A DNA stretch of 32,870 nucleotides from Candidatus Gaiellasilicea maunaloa (GCA_024330215.1 JANDLU010000033.1:1-32870), one strand, 5' to 3'; positions 15,088 through 27,249 are shown, counted from the stretch's first letter. Program-made: numbers and translations. The notes: generated by a model not told the origin, from the sequence alone.

Positions 15088-15423
15088 ATGAAGTACGCGC
15101 TTCTCGTCTATGACAGCCCCAGCTCCTGGGAGGACGTCTCCACAGAACAGAGGCGCGCCCTTCACGGCGAGTACCACGCTGTGGCCGCCTCTCCCGGCGT
15201 GATCGGGCATTACAGGCTTCGGCAACCGCAGCTGACGGTGACAGTGCGCGTCGAGGAAGGTCAGACCATGAAGGCCGAGGGCCCCCCTCCTCCGAGGGAG
15301 AGCCTTCGCGCGTTCTATCTGTTCGAGAGCGACGATCACGACTCCGTCTTCGAGCTGGCTGCAAGGATCCCGGCCGCTCGCATGGGCGGCGCCATCGAGG
15401 TAGTGCCGCTCACGCAGCGCTAG
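15088..15423 (+). CDS. YciI/YCII-related (DGPF-type) protein
   Basis: 111-aa dimeric alpha+beta-barrel-type protein. It begins MKYALLVYDSPSSWEDV, and LRAFYLFESDDHDSVFEL followed by AARIPAARMGGAIEVVPL is the usual C-terminal pattern. Such proteins often accompany ECF sigma factors, but none is seen here. The catalytic role is not established for the family. A GGAAGGGA site precedes the ATG. The stop overlaps the convergent ABC-2 permease stop by 4 bp. Confidence 0.85.
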   Translation: MKYALLVYDSPSSWEDVSTEQRRALHGEYHAVAASPGVIGHYRLRQPQLTVTVRVEEGQTMKAEGPPPPRESLRAFYLFESDDHDSVFELAARIPAARMGGAIEVVPLTQR

Positions 15424-16169
15424 GCGACGTCTCGGCGAGAAGCGGCGAGCGAGCCGGCGACCGCGGCAGCGGCCGCGTAGAGGATCAGCAGGACGAGGGC
15501 GACCGCCGGTGCCAGCAGCGTTTCCGGGGCCTGTCCGCTGATCGCCCTTCCGGCCGCGGCGGGCAGGAGCCGGCCGACGGCGTCGATGCCGGCGATGTCG
15601 CCGACCAACAGGTTCTCGACGAACAGGAGCCAGACGGTGATGCCAACCAGTGCGGGCACCTGGTTGCGAACGAGGGCGCCCACGCCGACGCCGATCGCCG
15701 CCCACAGCGCCGCCGCCGCTGCGCCCCCGATGACCAGGAGCGCGTAGTCGCCCGCGTCGAGTCGGACGTCGATCCCGCGCGCTCTGAGCGTCGCCGTACC
15801 CGCGCCCGCTGCGAGCGCGCCTGCGACCAGCCCGAACCCGGTCGCGATCAGCATGCTCGCCCAGACCTTCGCGGCTACGACGCTGCGGCGGTGGGGGTTG
15901 ACGAGGAACGTAGGCCGGATCGTGCCGTGGCGAATCTCGCCCGTCATCGAGATCGCGCCGAGCAAGGCGGCGAAGAGTGCGCCGAGGACCTCGCCCCATC
16001 CGAACACTGCTGTGATCTGCTCCGCGGTGCCGTCGAAGTTCTCGGCGGAAAGGCCAAGGCCGTGAAGCAGTGTCACGAACAGAACGAGGCCGACCATGGC
16101 GGCGAACAGGCCAAGCACAGTCCGGGTCGAGCGCTGCTTGAACAGTTCGGCGCGCAATGCGGCCTTCAC
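15420..16169 (-). CDS. ABC-2 type permease
   Basis: 249-aa integral membrane subunit with about six hydrophobic helices, among them VLGLFAAMVGLVLFVTLLHG, FGWGEVLGALFAALLGAISM, WASMLIATGFGLVAGALAAG, YALLVIGGAAAAALWAAIG and a terminal LLAPAVALVLLILYAAAAAV. The motif GEIRHGTIRPTFLVNPHRRS after TM2 is typical for ABC-2 exporters. Its ATG overlaps the ATPase stop (ATGA). It is third of a minus-strand operon (small membrane protein, ATPase, permease). Drug or antibiotic export is common in the family; the substrate is not known. Confidence 0.9.
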   Translation of the reverse strand: MKAALRAELFKQRSTRTVLGLFAAMVGLVLFVTLLHGLGLSAENFDGTAEQITAVFGWGEVLGALFAALLGAISMTGEIRHGTIRPTFLVNPHRRSVVAAKVWASMLIATGFGLVAGALAAGAGTATLRARGIDVRLDAGDYALLVIGGAAAAALWAAIGVGVGALVRNQVPALVGITVWLLFVENLLVGDIAGIDAVGRLLPAAAGRAISGQAPETLLAPAVALVLLILYAAAAAVAGSLAASRRDVA

Positions 16170-16924
16170 GACGCCCGCCTGGCGGTCAGCTCGAGGTACA
16201 CCTCTTCAAGCGTTTGGCCGGTGCCGGTGAGCTCGTCGAGGCGCGCGGCCGCGACGAGTCGGCCGCGGTCGATGATCATCACCTGGTCGACGGCCTGCGC
16301 CACCTCCGCGAGCAGGTGGCTCGAGACGAGCACCGTACGGCCCCCCTCGGCGAAGCTGCGCAAGAAGTTGCGCAGCCAGTGCACCCCCACCGGATCGAGC
16401 CCGTTCGCGGGCTCGTCGAGGACGAGCAGCTCCGGGTCGCCGAGCAACGCTGCGGCGAGACCGAGTCGCTGCCGCATCCCGAGCGAGTACGTCTTCACTC
16501 GCCGGCGGGCGCTGGCCACGAGCTCGACCAGCTCCAGCACCTCGTCGACGCGGCTCTGCTGGATCTCCGCGGCCAGCGCGAGCGCGCGCAGGTGGTCGCC
16601 GCCGGAGCGTCCGGGGTCGAAGTCGTTCGACTCGAGCACCGCCCCGACCCGCCGCGCCGGCTCGTCGAGCTCGTGGTAGCGACGACCGAAGACGAGCGCC
16701 TCGCCGCCGGTCGGCTCCGCGAGTCCGAGCAGCATCCTCAGGGTGGTCGTCTTGCCGGCGCCGTTCGGGCCGAGGAAGCCGGTGACCGTGCCCGCCTCGA
16801 GCGAGAACGTGAGGTCGTCGACGGCGACGAGCTCCCCATAGCGCTTGGTCAGCGAGGTGACCTTGACCACAGGTTCGCGAGACAGCGGGTCCGTGGTTGT
16901 GGCCGCGGGCCGTGTCGCGCTCAT
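16166..16924 (-). CDS. ABC transporter ATPase of the DrrA/CcmA type
   Basis: 252-aa ATPase. Walker A is GPNGAGKTTT, the Q-loop region VLESNDFDPGRSG, the signature YSLGMRQRLGLAAALLG, Walker B LLVLDEPANGLDP and the switch VSSHLL. It is short and lacks the C-terminal extension seen in some drug exporters. The ATG at 16924 overlaps the stop of the upstream small membrane gene, and the 3' end overlaps the permease start. These overlaps indicate one cotranscribed export system. Confidence 0.93.
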   Translation of the reverse strand: MSATRPAATTTDPLSREPVVKVTSLTKRYGELVAVDDLTFSLEAGTVTGFLGPNGAGKTTTLRMLLGLAEPTGGEALVFGRRYHELDEPARRVGAVLESNDFDPGRSGGDHLRALALAAEIQQSRVDEVLELVELVASARRRVKTYSLGMRQRLGLAAALLGDPELLVLDEPANGLDPVGVHWLRNFLRSFAEGGRTVLVSSHLLAEVAQAVDQVMIIDRGRLVAAARLDELTGTGQTLEEVYLELTARRAS

Positions 16925-17130
16925 GCGTCAGGGTCCCGGTGGCTCTCGGGATCGCGGTCGGACATGGGATCGCGCTCGGAGCGCGATCGGCCCGTTCGGG
17001 TCCTGACGAGGTAGACCAGCCCTCCGACGGCGACGAGCAGAACGAACGCCACCACAAGGGGTCCGTGCAGGCTCGGGCCGTGGGTCGTCTGCGCCACCAG
17101 ATACTGGTCGATCCCGCTCACGACCGTCAA
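16921..17130 (-). CDS. Small single-pass membrane protein
   Basis: 69-aa protein with TTG start, one membrane helix (LVVAFVLLVAVGGLVYLV) and a charged, Asp/Arg-rich tail (SERDPMSDRDPESHRDPDA). A GTG 9 nt downstream is an alternative start. It is first in the ABC-2 operon and overlaps the ATPase start by 4 bp, so it is likely a real accessory gene. The function is unknown. Confidence 0.6.
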   Translation of the reverse strand: MTVVSGIDQYLVAQTTHGPSLHGPLVVAFVLLVAVGGLVYLVRTRTGRSRSERDPMSDRDPESHRDPDA

Positions 17131-17255
17131 GCTACGGCGGCGTCAGGCCGACCGCAATGCCCGTTGCGAGGAACTTTGCCGTCCACGATTCGTGGAGGAG
17201 GATCATCCGCGCGGGGGACTCGCGGCCGTGCCCGTGACGGTACTCTCGACGTACG

Positions 17256-18446
17256 GTGTCGGCGGCCACGGCGCATCGGGTCTTTGCTGCCCGGCCGGAA
17301 TCGGGCGTGCTCGTCGACGTGGCGCTCGCGGCCATGGCGCTTGCCGGCTCCCTGGCGGTGCTCGCCCACGGTGGGATCGGCGCCGCCGAGCCCGGATCGG
17401 GAGAGCTCGACTGGCTCGGAGCCGTGCTCGCAGCATGCTCCACCGTGCCGCTCCTCGGCTGGCGTCGCGCGCCGCATCTCGTGTTCGCGTTCACCGCGTC
17501 GGCGAGCGTGCTGCTGGGCGGCCTCGGCTATCCGATCGGGCTGCCGCTCGGGCCCATCGCGGCGCTCTATCTGCTCGCGGCGAGCCGCGGCGAAAAGGAG
17601 TGGACGGCGCGCACGGCCGGCACAGTCGTCGCCCTGTTCGTCGCATATCTCCTGGCTACCGGCGTCGGCGGGGGCTTGTCCGAGATCGGGCTCTCCCACG
17701 CGGGGCTCGCCTGGGCCGTCGCCTGGTTCGCCGGCGAGCGAACGCGCCTGCGCCGCGAGCACATCGCCGAGCTCAGGGAGCGCGCCCTCCGCGCCGAGCG
17801 CGAGGCGGACCGCGAGCGCCGCCTCGCCGTCGCCGAGGAGCGCGCCCGGATCGCCCGCGACCTCCACGACTCCGCCGGCCAGGCGATCAACGTCATCGCC
17901 GTCCGCGCCGGGACCGCTCGGCTGCGGCACGACGACTATCCCGAGCGCGGCCGAGCGGCCCTGGCGGCGATCGAGGAGCTGGCGCGGCAGACCGCGGCCG
18001 AGATCGATCAGATCGTGGGCGCGCTCCGCGAGGACGGCTCGGAAGGCGGGAAGATCGCAGCGCCGCCTGGGCTGGCGTCGCTCGACACCTTCGTCGCCCA
18101 TCATCTGGCGGGGATGAACGTCACGATCGCCACCGTGGGAGCGCCGCGGGCACTCGGAGTCGCCGTCGACCGGGCCGCGTACCGCATTCTCCAGGAAGGG
18201 CTCACCAACGCCGCCCGCCACGGCCTCGGCGGGGCGCGGATCGACCTCCTGTTCGGCGAGGAGGCGCTCGAGCTCACGATCAGCAATCCGGCTTCTTCCG
18301 GCGGCATCCCGAGATCGAACGGCGGCCACGGGTTGATCGGGATGCGGGAGCGCGCCGCCCTACTCGGAGGCAGCGTCGAGGCGGAGCGCGCAAACGGCTC
18401 GTTCTGCGTTCGCGCCCACCTTCCCTACGGAGGCCGTGGCCGGTGA
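17256..18446 (+). CDS. NarL-family sensor histidine kinase
   Basis: 396-aa kinase. The N-terminal half (about residues 15-165) has five or so hydrophobic segments and no clear extracytoplasmic domain. A charged coil (ERTRLRREHIAELRERAL) leads to the HisKA_3 motif EERARIARDLHDSAGQA with phospho-His at about residue 204. The ATPase part shows YRILQEGLTNAARHG (N box) and GGHGLIGMRERAALLGG. The GTG at 17256 is chosen as the first start in the conserved frame. The stop overlaps the regulator's GTG. It is divergent from the ABC-2 operon, a usual arrangement for a two-component system controlling an exporter. Confidence 0.92.
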   Translation: MSAATAHRVFAARPESGVLVDVALAAMALAGSLAVLAHGGIGAAEPGSGELDWLGAVLAACSTVPLLGWRRAPHLVFAFTASASVLLGGLGYPIGLPLGPIAALYLLAASRGEKEWTARTAGTVVALFVAYLLATGVGGGLSEIGLSHAGLAWAVAWFAGERTRLRREHIAELRERALRAEREADRERRLAVAEERARIARDLHDSAGQAINVIAVRAGTARLRHDDYPERGRAALAAIEELARQTAAEIDQIVGALREDGSEGGKIAAPPGLASLDTFVAHHLAGMNVTIATVGAPRALGVAVDRAAYRILQEGLTNAARHGLGGARIDLLFGEEALELTISNPASSGGIPRSNGGHGLIGMRERAALLGGSVEAERANGSFCVRAHLPYGGRGR

Positions 18447-19123
18447 CGCGGGTGCTGATCGCCGACGACGACGACCTCATGCGCGCGGGTCTCGTGGAGC
18501 TTCTCTCGGGTGAGGCCGAGATCGAGATCGTTGGTGAGGCCTCGACCGGAAGCGAGGCCGTCGAGCGGGCCTGTCGGCTCGCCCCCGACGTGGTGTTGAT
18601 GGACGTTCGCATGCCCGACCTGGACGGGATCGCGGCGACGCGCGAGCTGGCCCGGGCCGCCCCAAGCGCTCGGGTTCTGATCCTCACGACCTTCGAGCAG
18701 GACGACTACGTCTTTGGAGCGCTGCGCGCCGGCGCCTCCGGCTTCCTGCTCAAGCGAGCTCGACCCGAGGAGCTGGTCGCGGCGGTGCACACGATCGCCG
18801 CGGGCGACTCCCTGCTCTCGCCGTCGGTCACCCGGCGCGTTGTCGACCGCATGGCCCAGCAGCCGACCCCCGAGCTCGCCGATCAGACGAAGGTCGACCG
18901 GCTCACCCCGCGCGAGCGCGAGGTTCTCCTGTTGATCGCACGGGGCCTCTCGAACCGCGAGATCGCCGGCGCTTTCGTTGTCGAGGAGTCCACGGTCAGG
19001 ACCCACGTCAAGCGGATCCTGCTGAAGCTCGGCCTCCGCGACCGCGTCCAGGTCGTGATCTTCGCGTACGAAACAGGGGTCAATCGACCCGCCGCCGCTG
19101 CTCGGGTGACCTCGAATAGCTAG
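18443..19123 (+). CDS. NarL/LuxR-family response regulator
   Basis: 226-aa regulator. Receiver: IADDDDLMRAG acidic pocket, phospho-acceptor Asp54 (VLMDVRMPDLDG), LTTFEQDD and FLLKRARPEEL. LuxR-type HTH: LTPREREVLLLIARGLSNRE with EESTVRTHVKRILLKLGLRD. The GTG at 18443 overlaps the kinase stop. It is partnered with that kinase, and likely targets are the divergent ABC-2 operon or itself; no clear operator repeat was seen near 17130-17255. It ends just before the copZ promoter but is not obviously part of the copper regulon. Confidence 0.93.
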   Translation: MTRVLIADDDDLMRAGLVELLSGEAEIEIVGEASTGSEAVERACRLAPDVVLMDVRMPDLDGIAATRELARAAPSARVLILTTFEQDDYVFGALRAGASGFLLKRARPEELVAAVHTIAAGDSLLSPSVTRRVVDRMAQQPTPELADQTKVDRLTPREREVLLLIARGLSNREIAGAFVVEESTVRTHVKRILLKLGLRDRVQVVIFAYETGVNRPAAAARVTSNS

Positions 19124-19131
19124 GATCCTAC

Positions 19132-19148
19132 ATACCCCCTAACGGTAT
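19132..19148. promoter_or_regulatory. CsoR-type operator at the copZ promoter
   Basis: ATACC (19132-19136), 7-nt spacer, GGTAT (19144-19148). All 17 bases are identical to the centre of the csoR operator. A candidate -10 TACACT (19153-19158) lies 4 bp downstream, so the operator would fill the -35/-10 spacer. Confidence 0.8.
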
Positions 19149-19185
19149 TTGATACACTCCTTGTCACGAACCCAAGGAGGAGTCG

Positions 19186-19392
19186 ATGAACGTCCAGGAA
19201 TTGAGCTACACGGTCGCGGGCATGACCTGTGGTCACTGCAAGGCGGCGGTGACCGAGGAGGTCGAGCAGGTCGCCGGTGTCGATGGCGTCGAGGTCGACC
19301 TCGACTCGAAGCGCGTCGTCGTCCGCGGCGAGGACGTCTCCGACGACGCTGTCCGCGCGGCGATTCGCGAGGCGGGCTACGACGCGGCATGA
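19186..19392 (+). CDS. copZ: CopZ-like copper chaperone
   Basis: 68-aa single HMA domain. The Cu(I)-binding motif is GMTCGHC (Cys15, Cys18), and the fold elements KAAVTEEVEQVAGVDGVEVD and [10 protein letters not shown] match the ferredoxin-like family. It delivers cytosolic copper to CopA or CsoR in known systems. AAGGAGGA lies 6 nt before the ATG. It is first in an operon with the His-triad protein and copA, under a CsoR-type operator. The stop overlaps the next start (ATGA). Confidence 0.95.
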   Translation: MNVQELSYTVAGMTCGHCKAAVTEEVEQVAGVDGVEVDLDSKRVVVRGEDVSDDAVRAAIREAGYDAA

Positions 19393-20278
19393 CGAGCGGC
19401 GTCGGCAACTGGCGGGGCTGGGCAGCGAAGCCGCTCATCCGTTTGGTGGCGTTCGCCGCCGCTCTCGCCGTGCTTGCCGGTGCGGCGGCACTGATCGGCC
19501 GGGCGAGCGGGCTCGACGTAGAGGAGTCAGCCGACCACGAGAGCTCTGAGCGGATGGCGCACGGTGGCGAGGCCCCGCCGGGCACGGGTGGGAACGGACT
19601 CTCCGATGCTGCAGCCGGCCTCCGGCTCCGGCTCGAGCCGGGCACGCTCGAGACGGGTGTTCGCAGCCGCCTGCGGCTCTCGATCGTCGATCGTGACGGC
19701 GAGCCGATCGCGGCGCTGCACGGGGCGCATGGCGAGCCACCGCTTCATCTGATCCTCGTCCGCCGCGACCTCGCCGGCTATCGGCATCTGCACCCGAAGC
19801 GGAGCGGCCAGGGGTACGTCGTCGATCTGGCTCTTCCGCTCCCGGGGATCTGGCGGGCGTACGCCGACTTCGAGGTCGACGGTGAGAAGATCGTGCTCGG
19901 CCGCGATCTCTTCGTTCCAGGCGACTTCACACCGCAGCCGCTTCCGGCCATCGCGGACGCTGCACGCTCCGGCAGCTACGACGTCGAGCTCGGCCGGCAG
20001 GAGCTCCGCGCCGGGGCGGAGACGACCTTGCGGTTCCGGATCAGGCGCGCCGGTGAGACGGTCGATGCCCTCGAGCCCTACCTGGGCGCCGACGGACACC
20101 TCGTCGCGATTCGCGAGCGCGATCTCGCCTACTTGCACGTGCATCCACTCGAGAGCTCGGCGGTCGGTCGCATCGACTTCGGCGCCGACTTCGCCGATCC
20201 CGGCCGCTACGCCTTCTTCCTCCAGTTCAAGCACGAGGGCCGCGTCCAAACGGCGCGCTTCACCGTCGAGGTGGCGCG

Positions 20279-20282
<4 letters not shown>
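19389..20282 (+). CDS. Membrane-anchored protein with duplicated His triads (putative copper binding)
   Basis: 297-aa protein with one N-terminal membrane anchor (about residues 16-38) and the rest extracytoplasmic. After a His-containing linker ([18 protein letters not shown]) it holds two homologous halves. Half 1 has [18 protein letters not shown] with His120, His133 and His135; half 2 has [19 protein letters not shown] with His237, His250 and His252. Both show H-x12-H-x-H-P, 117 residues apart. The second half ends in beta strands ([20 protein letters not shown]). It lies between copZ and copA with ATGA overlaps on both sides. Copper binding outside the membrane is inferred from His triads and operon. 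It resembles proteins that are usually left hypothetical or called FixH/YtkA-like; I make no firm family call. Confidence 0.8.
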
Positions 20283-22510
<2,228 letters not shown>

Positions 22511-22559
22511 CGCCACTCGCGCGCCGGGCGCACTGCGGAGCTCAGGGCATCATTAATAG

Positions 22560-22589
22560 TTGCAATCTCGAACCAAATGGTTGTATAGT
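22560..22589 (+). promoter_or_regulatory. Promoter of the MarR gene (near-leaderless)
   Basis: TTGCAA (22560-22565), 18-nt spacer, TATAGT (22584-22589). The ATG at 22599 is 9 nt downstream of the -10, so the transcript would start at or next to it. The AT-rich stretch stands out from its surroundings. Confidence 0.6.
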
Positions 22590-22602
22590 CGAACCATAAT
22601 GG
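22571..22602. promoter_or_regulatory. Candidate MarR operator repeats
   Basis: AACCA-AA-TGGTT (22571-22582) is a perfect small palindrome in the -35/-10 spacer. A second AACCA with ATGG follows at 22593-22602, and TCGAACCA is repeated directly. This fits autoregulation by the downstream MarR protein; the exact footprint is unknown. Confidence 0.5.
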
Positions 22603-23042
22603 CAATCGAGCAGCAAGCGGAGCTCGCTCTGCAGGAGCGGATGGTCGCGCTCGTGCGTGCCTTCGGGCTGCACCGTCCGGACGAAACTCCGTGCGGTGCG
22701 CCAGTGGCAGTGTCGGAGGCACACGCACTCGCGGAGCTCGTCCGCCGCGAGGCGCTCTCGCAGAACGAGCTTGCGGCGCGACTGCGTCTCAAGAAGAGCA
22801 CGGTCAGCCGCCTCGTCGGGCAGCTCGCAGCGCGCGGCTGGGTCGAGCGGGAGCGCGATCCCTGCGATGGCCGCGCCGTGAGTCTCCTGCTCACCGAGAG
22901 GGGCGCGGATGCGGCCGCGAAGATCGCCGCGGCGCGTGCGCGAAAGTTCGCAGCGGTGCTGGAGCAGATCCCGGACGACGAGCGTGACGGGGTGCTGCGT
23001 GCCCTCGACGTTCTCACCGAGGCGATGGATGCCTCGCCGTAG
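22599..23042 (+). CDS. MarR-family transcriptional regulator
   Basis: 147-aa winged-helix regulator. HTH: LSQNELAARLRLKKSTVSRL with recognition helix STVSRLVGQLAARG, wing RERDPCDGRAVSLLLTERG, and a C-terminal helix used for dimerisation. Cys residues at PCGAPV and DPCDGRA might be redox-sensitive, but that is speculation. The ATG at 22599 sits 9 nt after a TATAGT -10. The 3' end overlaps the following membrane protein gene by 14 bp, so both are cotranscribed. Target other than itself is unknown. Confidence 0.9.
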   Translation: MAIEQQAELALQERMVALVRAFGLHRPDETPCGAPVAVSEAHALAELVRREALSQNELAARLRLKKSTVSRLVGQLAARGWVERERDPCDGRAVSLLLTERGADAAAKIAAARARKFAAVLEQIPDDERDGVLRALDVLTEAMDASP

Positions 23043-23544
23043 CCGCATCATGCTCCTCGTCGCAGGCGGGCTCGCCTCGGCGTTCGTCGTCGCGGGCGGA
23101 TACGTCTGGGGCGCCAGAGAAGAGGATGGCTTCGACCGTCGCGACGAGATCGCCCGGCGGGGAGCCGCGGTGATGCCGTTCGACCTCGAGCGGACGACGC
23201 ACGTCTTCACCAAGCGTTCGGACGGCGGCATCCAGCTGGTCGTGGCGGACGACTCCGACGACTCGGAGCAGATTGCGCTTGCCCGCCAACACCTCCGTGA
23301 CGAGGCCGAGAAGTTCCGGCGTGGGCAACTCGACGACCCTGCGAGGATCCATGGTACGGAGATGCCGGGCCTGGCCGAACTAGAGGCGGGCGCGAGACGA
23401 ATCGAGATCGACTACGAGGACGTCCCGGCCGGAGGCCGGATCAGCTACAAGACTGACGAGCCGATGCTCGTCGCTGCCCTACACGACTGGTACGACGCGC
23501 AAGTCTCAGACCACGGTACGCACGCCGCAGCGGGAACCTCGTAA
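23029..23544 (+). CDS. Membrane-anchored hypothetical protein beside MarR
   Basis: 171-aa protein. The basic N-terminus (MPRRSRIM) leads into one membrane helix (LLVAGGLASAFVVAGGYVWG). The rest has AVMPFDLERTTHVFTKRSDG, a helical IALARQHLRDEAEKFRRGQL, a DPARIHGTEMPGLAELEAGA stretch and YKTDEPMLVAALHDWYDAQV, ending SDHGTHAAAG. Alternating strands and helices suggest a compact fold; some homologues carry misleading enzyme names. ATG 23029 is preferred for its charged n-region; ATG 23050 is the alternative. It overlaps MarR. His residues at the tail could bind metal, but that is untested. Confidence 0.75.
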   Translation: MPRRSRIMLLVAGGLASAFVVAGGYVWGAREEDGFDRRDEIARRGAAVMPFDLERTTHVFTKRSDGGIQLVVADDSDDSEQIALARQHLRDEAEKFRRGQLDDPARIHGTEMPGLAELEAGARRIEIDYEDVPAGGRISYKTDEPMLVAALHDWYDAQVSDHGTHAAAGTS

Positions 23545-23549
23545 TCGAG

Positions 23550-23566
23550 CGTCGCGTCGCGCGACG
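23550..23566. terminator. Hairpin between convergent genes
   Basis: CGTCGCG (23550-23556), 3-nt loop, CGCGACG (23560-23566), just after the stop of the MarR-linked membrane protein. A second stem (CGCGAG/CTCGCG, 23634-23652) overlaps the oxidase stop on the opposite strand. Neither has a T-tract. Confidence 0.35.
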
Positions 23567-23643
23567 AGTCCGAACAGCAATGAGCGCCGCCCCGGTCTAC
23601 GATCCCGCCGCGGCGCGAGCGACCAGGCCCTTCCGCGAGAGTG

Positions 23644-25587
<1,944 letters not shown>

Positions 25588-25681
25588 CGCGTGTCCTTCC
25601 TCCGCCGAGCCTCGCCGGCGAGCGTCTCGTTTAGGTGCGCCCCTGTCGCGAGCGCGGGGACCAGCCTGGTCACACTCCTTC

Positions 25682-25687
25682 TATATA
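25682..25687 (-). promoter_or_regulatory. Candidate -10 box for the oxidase gene
   Basis: TATATA read on the minus strand, overlapping the left CsoR-type box. The leader to the ATG would be about 88 nt. No good -35 is seen, so this is tentative. Confidence 0.35.
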
Positions 25688-25701
25688 CCCTATCCAGGTA
25701 T
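25685..25701. promoter_or_regulatory. CsoR-type operator, left copy
   Basis: ATACC (25685-25689), 7-nt spacer, GGTAT (25697-25701). Same 5-7-5 layout as the csoR and copZ boxes. It overlaps the oxidase -10 and abuts the -35 of the MFS promoter. Confidence 0.75.
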
Positions 25702-25730
25702 TTGACATCGCGAACCTTTTCCGTTACGCT
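25702..25730 (+). promoter_or_regulatory. Promoter of the MFS exporter gene
   Basis: TTGACA (25702-25707), 17-nt spacer, TACGCT (25725-25730). The -35 is perfect and the -10 keeps TA and the final T. Predicted start near 25737, just before the right operator. Confidence 0.65.
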
Positions 25731-25740
25731 CGCGGTCAAT

Positions 25741-25761
25741 ATATACCCTAGAGGGGTATAT
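25741..25761. promoter_or_regulatory. CsoR-type operator, right copy
   Basis: ATATACC (25741-25747), 7-nt spacer, GGTATAT (25755-25761): a perfect 7-bp inverted repeat, also readable as ATACCC-N5-GGGTAT. It lies just downstream of the predicted MFS transcription start, where repressor binding would block transcription. Confidence 0.78.
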
Positions 25762-25779
25762 GAGCGAAGGGAGTGAGAG

Positions 25780-27210
25780 GTGAACACAAAGGTGAATCCG
25801 CGGCGCTGGTGGGCCCTTGCGCTGCTCAGTGCCGCGCAGTTCCTGGTGATTCTCGATACATCGATCATCGGGATCGCGCTTCCCGACATCCAGGCGGCGC
25901 TCGGCTTCTCGAGCTCGAGCCTGCAATGGGTGTTCAGCGCTTACGTGATCGCGTTCGGCGGCCTGCTGCTCTTGGGTGGTCGACTGTCGGATCTGATCGG
26001 GGCACGGCGTGTCTTCGTCGGTGGTTTCTTGGTGCTGACCGCCTCGTCGCTGCTCGCCGGGCTCGCCTGGTCGGAGGGTGCCTTGATTGCCGGACGCGCG
26101 TTCCAGGGGCTCGGTGCGGCGTTGATCGCGCCGTCGGCGATGGCAATCGTGCTCGGTTTGTTCACGACGCCCTCTGAGCTCGGTAAGGCGATGTCGATCT
26201 GGGGTGCATCGGCACCTGCCGGCGGTACCGCAGGCGTCTTTCTCGGTGGCGTGATCACCGAGTGGGTCAGTTGGCGGTGGACGTTCCTCATCAACGTGCC
26301 TGTGGCGCTGCTCGCCCTCGCGTTTGTCCCGGTGCTCCTGCCCGAGTCGGTGAAACGGCGCGGCCGCCTCGACCTCGCCGGAGCGGTCACGATCACCGCG
26401 GCGATCTCATTGGCGGTGTATGCGACGGTGACGGCAGCCGAGAACGGCTGGGGCTCGGTCGAGACAATCGGTCTCTTTGCAGTCGCCGCGGCTTTCCTCG
26501 GGGCGTTTCTCGTCGTCGAGTATCGGCGCCGTGAGCCGCTCGTGCCGCTCGGCATCTTCCGGGCGCACAATCTGTCGGCGGCTAACCTCGTGATGGCGTT
26601 GCTCGGCGCGGCCTGGATCCCGATGTGGTTTTTCCTGAACCTCTACCTCCAGCAGGTGCTCGGCTACGACGCCTTCGAGGGCGGGCTCGCGCTCCTGCCG
26701 ATGACCGGCGCGATCATGTTCCTGATGATCGGCGTCACCGGCCGCGCGGTCGCGCGGTTCGGATTCAAGCCGCCGATGATCGCCGGACTCGCCCTGCTCG
26801 CCATCGGGATCGCGCTCTTCGCGCGGATCCCCTCCGACGGAACGTTTCTCGTCGACGTGCTGCCGGCTTCGCTTGTCGCCGCAGCCGGGATGTCGCTCGC
26901 CTACATCCCGGTGCTGATCGCCGGTCTCTCGAGCGCGAAGCCCGAGGAGGCCGGTCTGGCCTCAGGTCTCATCAACACCACCTACCAGGTCGGGTCGGCC
27001 GTCGGCCTTGCGGCTATGACCGCCGTTGCGACCGGGATCACCGGGGCTGCAAACGACGCGGCATCGTTGACGGACGGCTACCAGGGTGCCTTCCTCGGCG
27101 CCGCTGTCGTGGCCCTCGTGGCAGCCGCCGTCGCAGCAGTCGCGATCGCGCGGCCGCAGGCGGCGTCCGCGGACCTCCCCGACGCCTCGCCGATCCGCGA
27201 GGCCGCGTAG
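25780..27210 (+). CDS. MFS exporter of the DHA2 (EmrB/QacA) type
   Basis: 476-aa drug/proton antiporter with about 14 predicted helices. The first has the family motif FLVILDTSIIGIALPDIQAA (D1-like). Motif A is GGRLSDLIGARRVF, and motif C-like GASAPAGGTAGVFLGGVITE precedes WRWTFLINVPVALLAL. The GTG at 25780 follows a purine-rich GGGAGTGAGAG. It is divergent from the DUF4396-oxidase and controlled by a promoter bracketed by two CsoR-type boxes. Substrate is unknown; a copper-complexing compound or copper-stress product is an inference from regulation. Confidence 0.93.
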   Translation: MNTKVNPRRWWALALLSAAQFLVILDTSIIGIALPDIQAALGFSSSSLQWVFSAYVIAFGGLLLLGGRLSDLIGARRVFVGGFLVLTASSLLAGLAWSEGALIAGRAFQGLGAALIAPSAMAIVLGLFTTPSELGKAMSIWGASAPAGGTAGVFLGGVITEWVSWRWTFLINVPVALLALAFVPVLLPESVKRRGRLDLAGAVTITAAISLAVYATVTAAENGWGSVETIGLFAVAAAFLGAFLVVEYRRREPLVPLGIFRAHNLSAANLVMALLGAAWIPMWFFLNLYLQQVLGYDAFEGGLALLPMTGAIMFLMIGVTGRAVARFGFKPPMIAGLALLAIGIALFARIPSDGTFLVDVLPASLVAAAGMSLAYIPVLIAGLSSAKPEEAGLASGLINTTYQVGSAVGLAAMTAVATGITGAANDAASLTDGYQGAFLGAAVVALVAAAVAAVAIARPQAASADLPDASPIREAA

Positions 27211-27249
27211 CGGAGAGCGAACGAGATGCACGCCGCATGATCGGTACAC

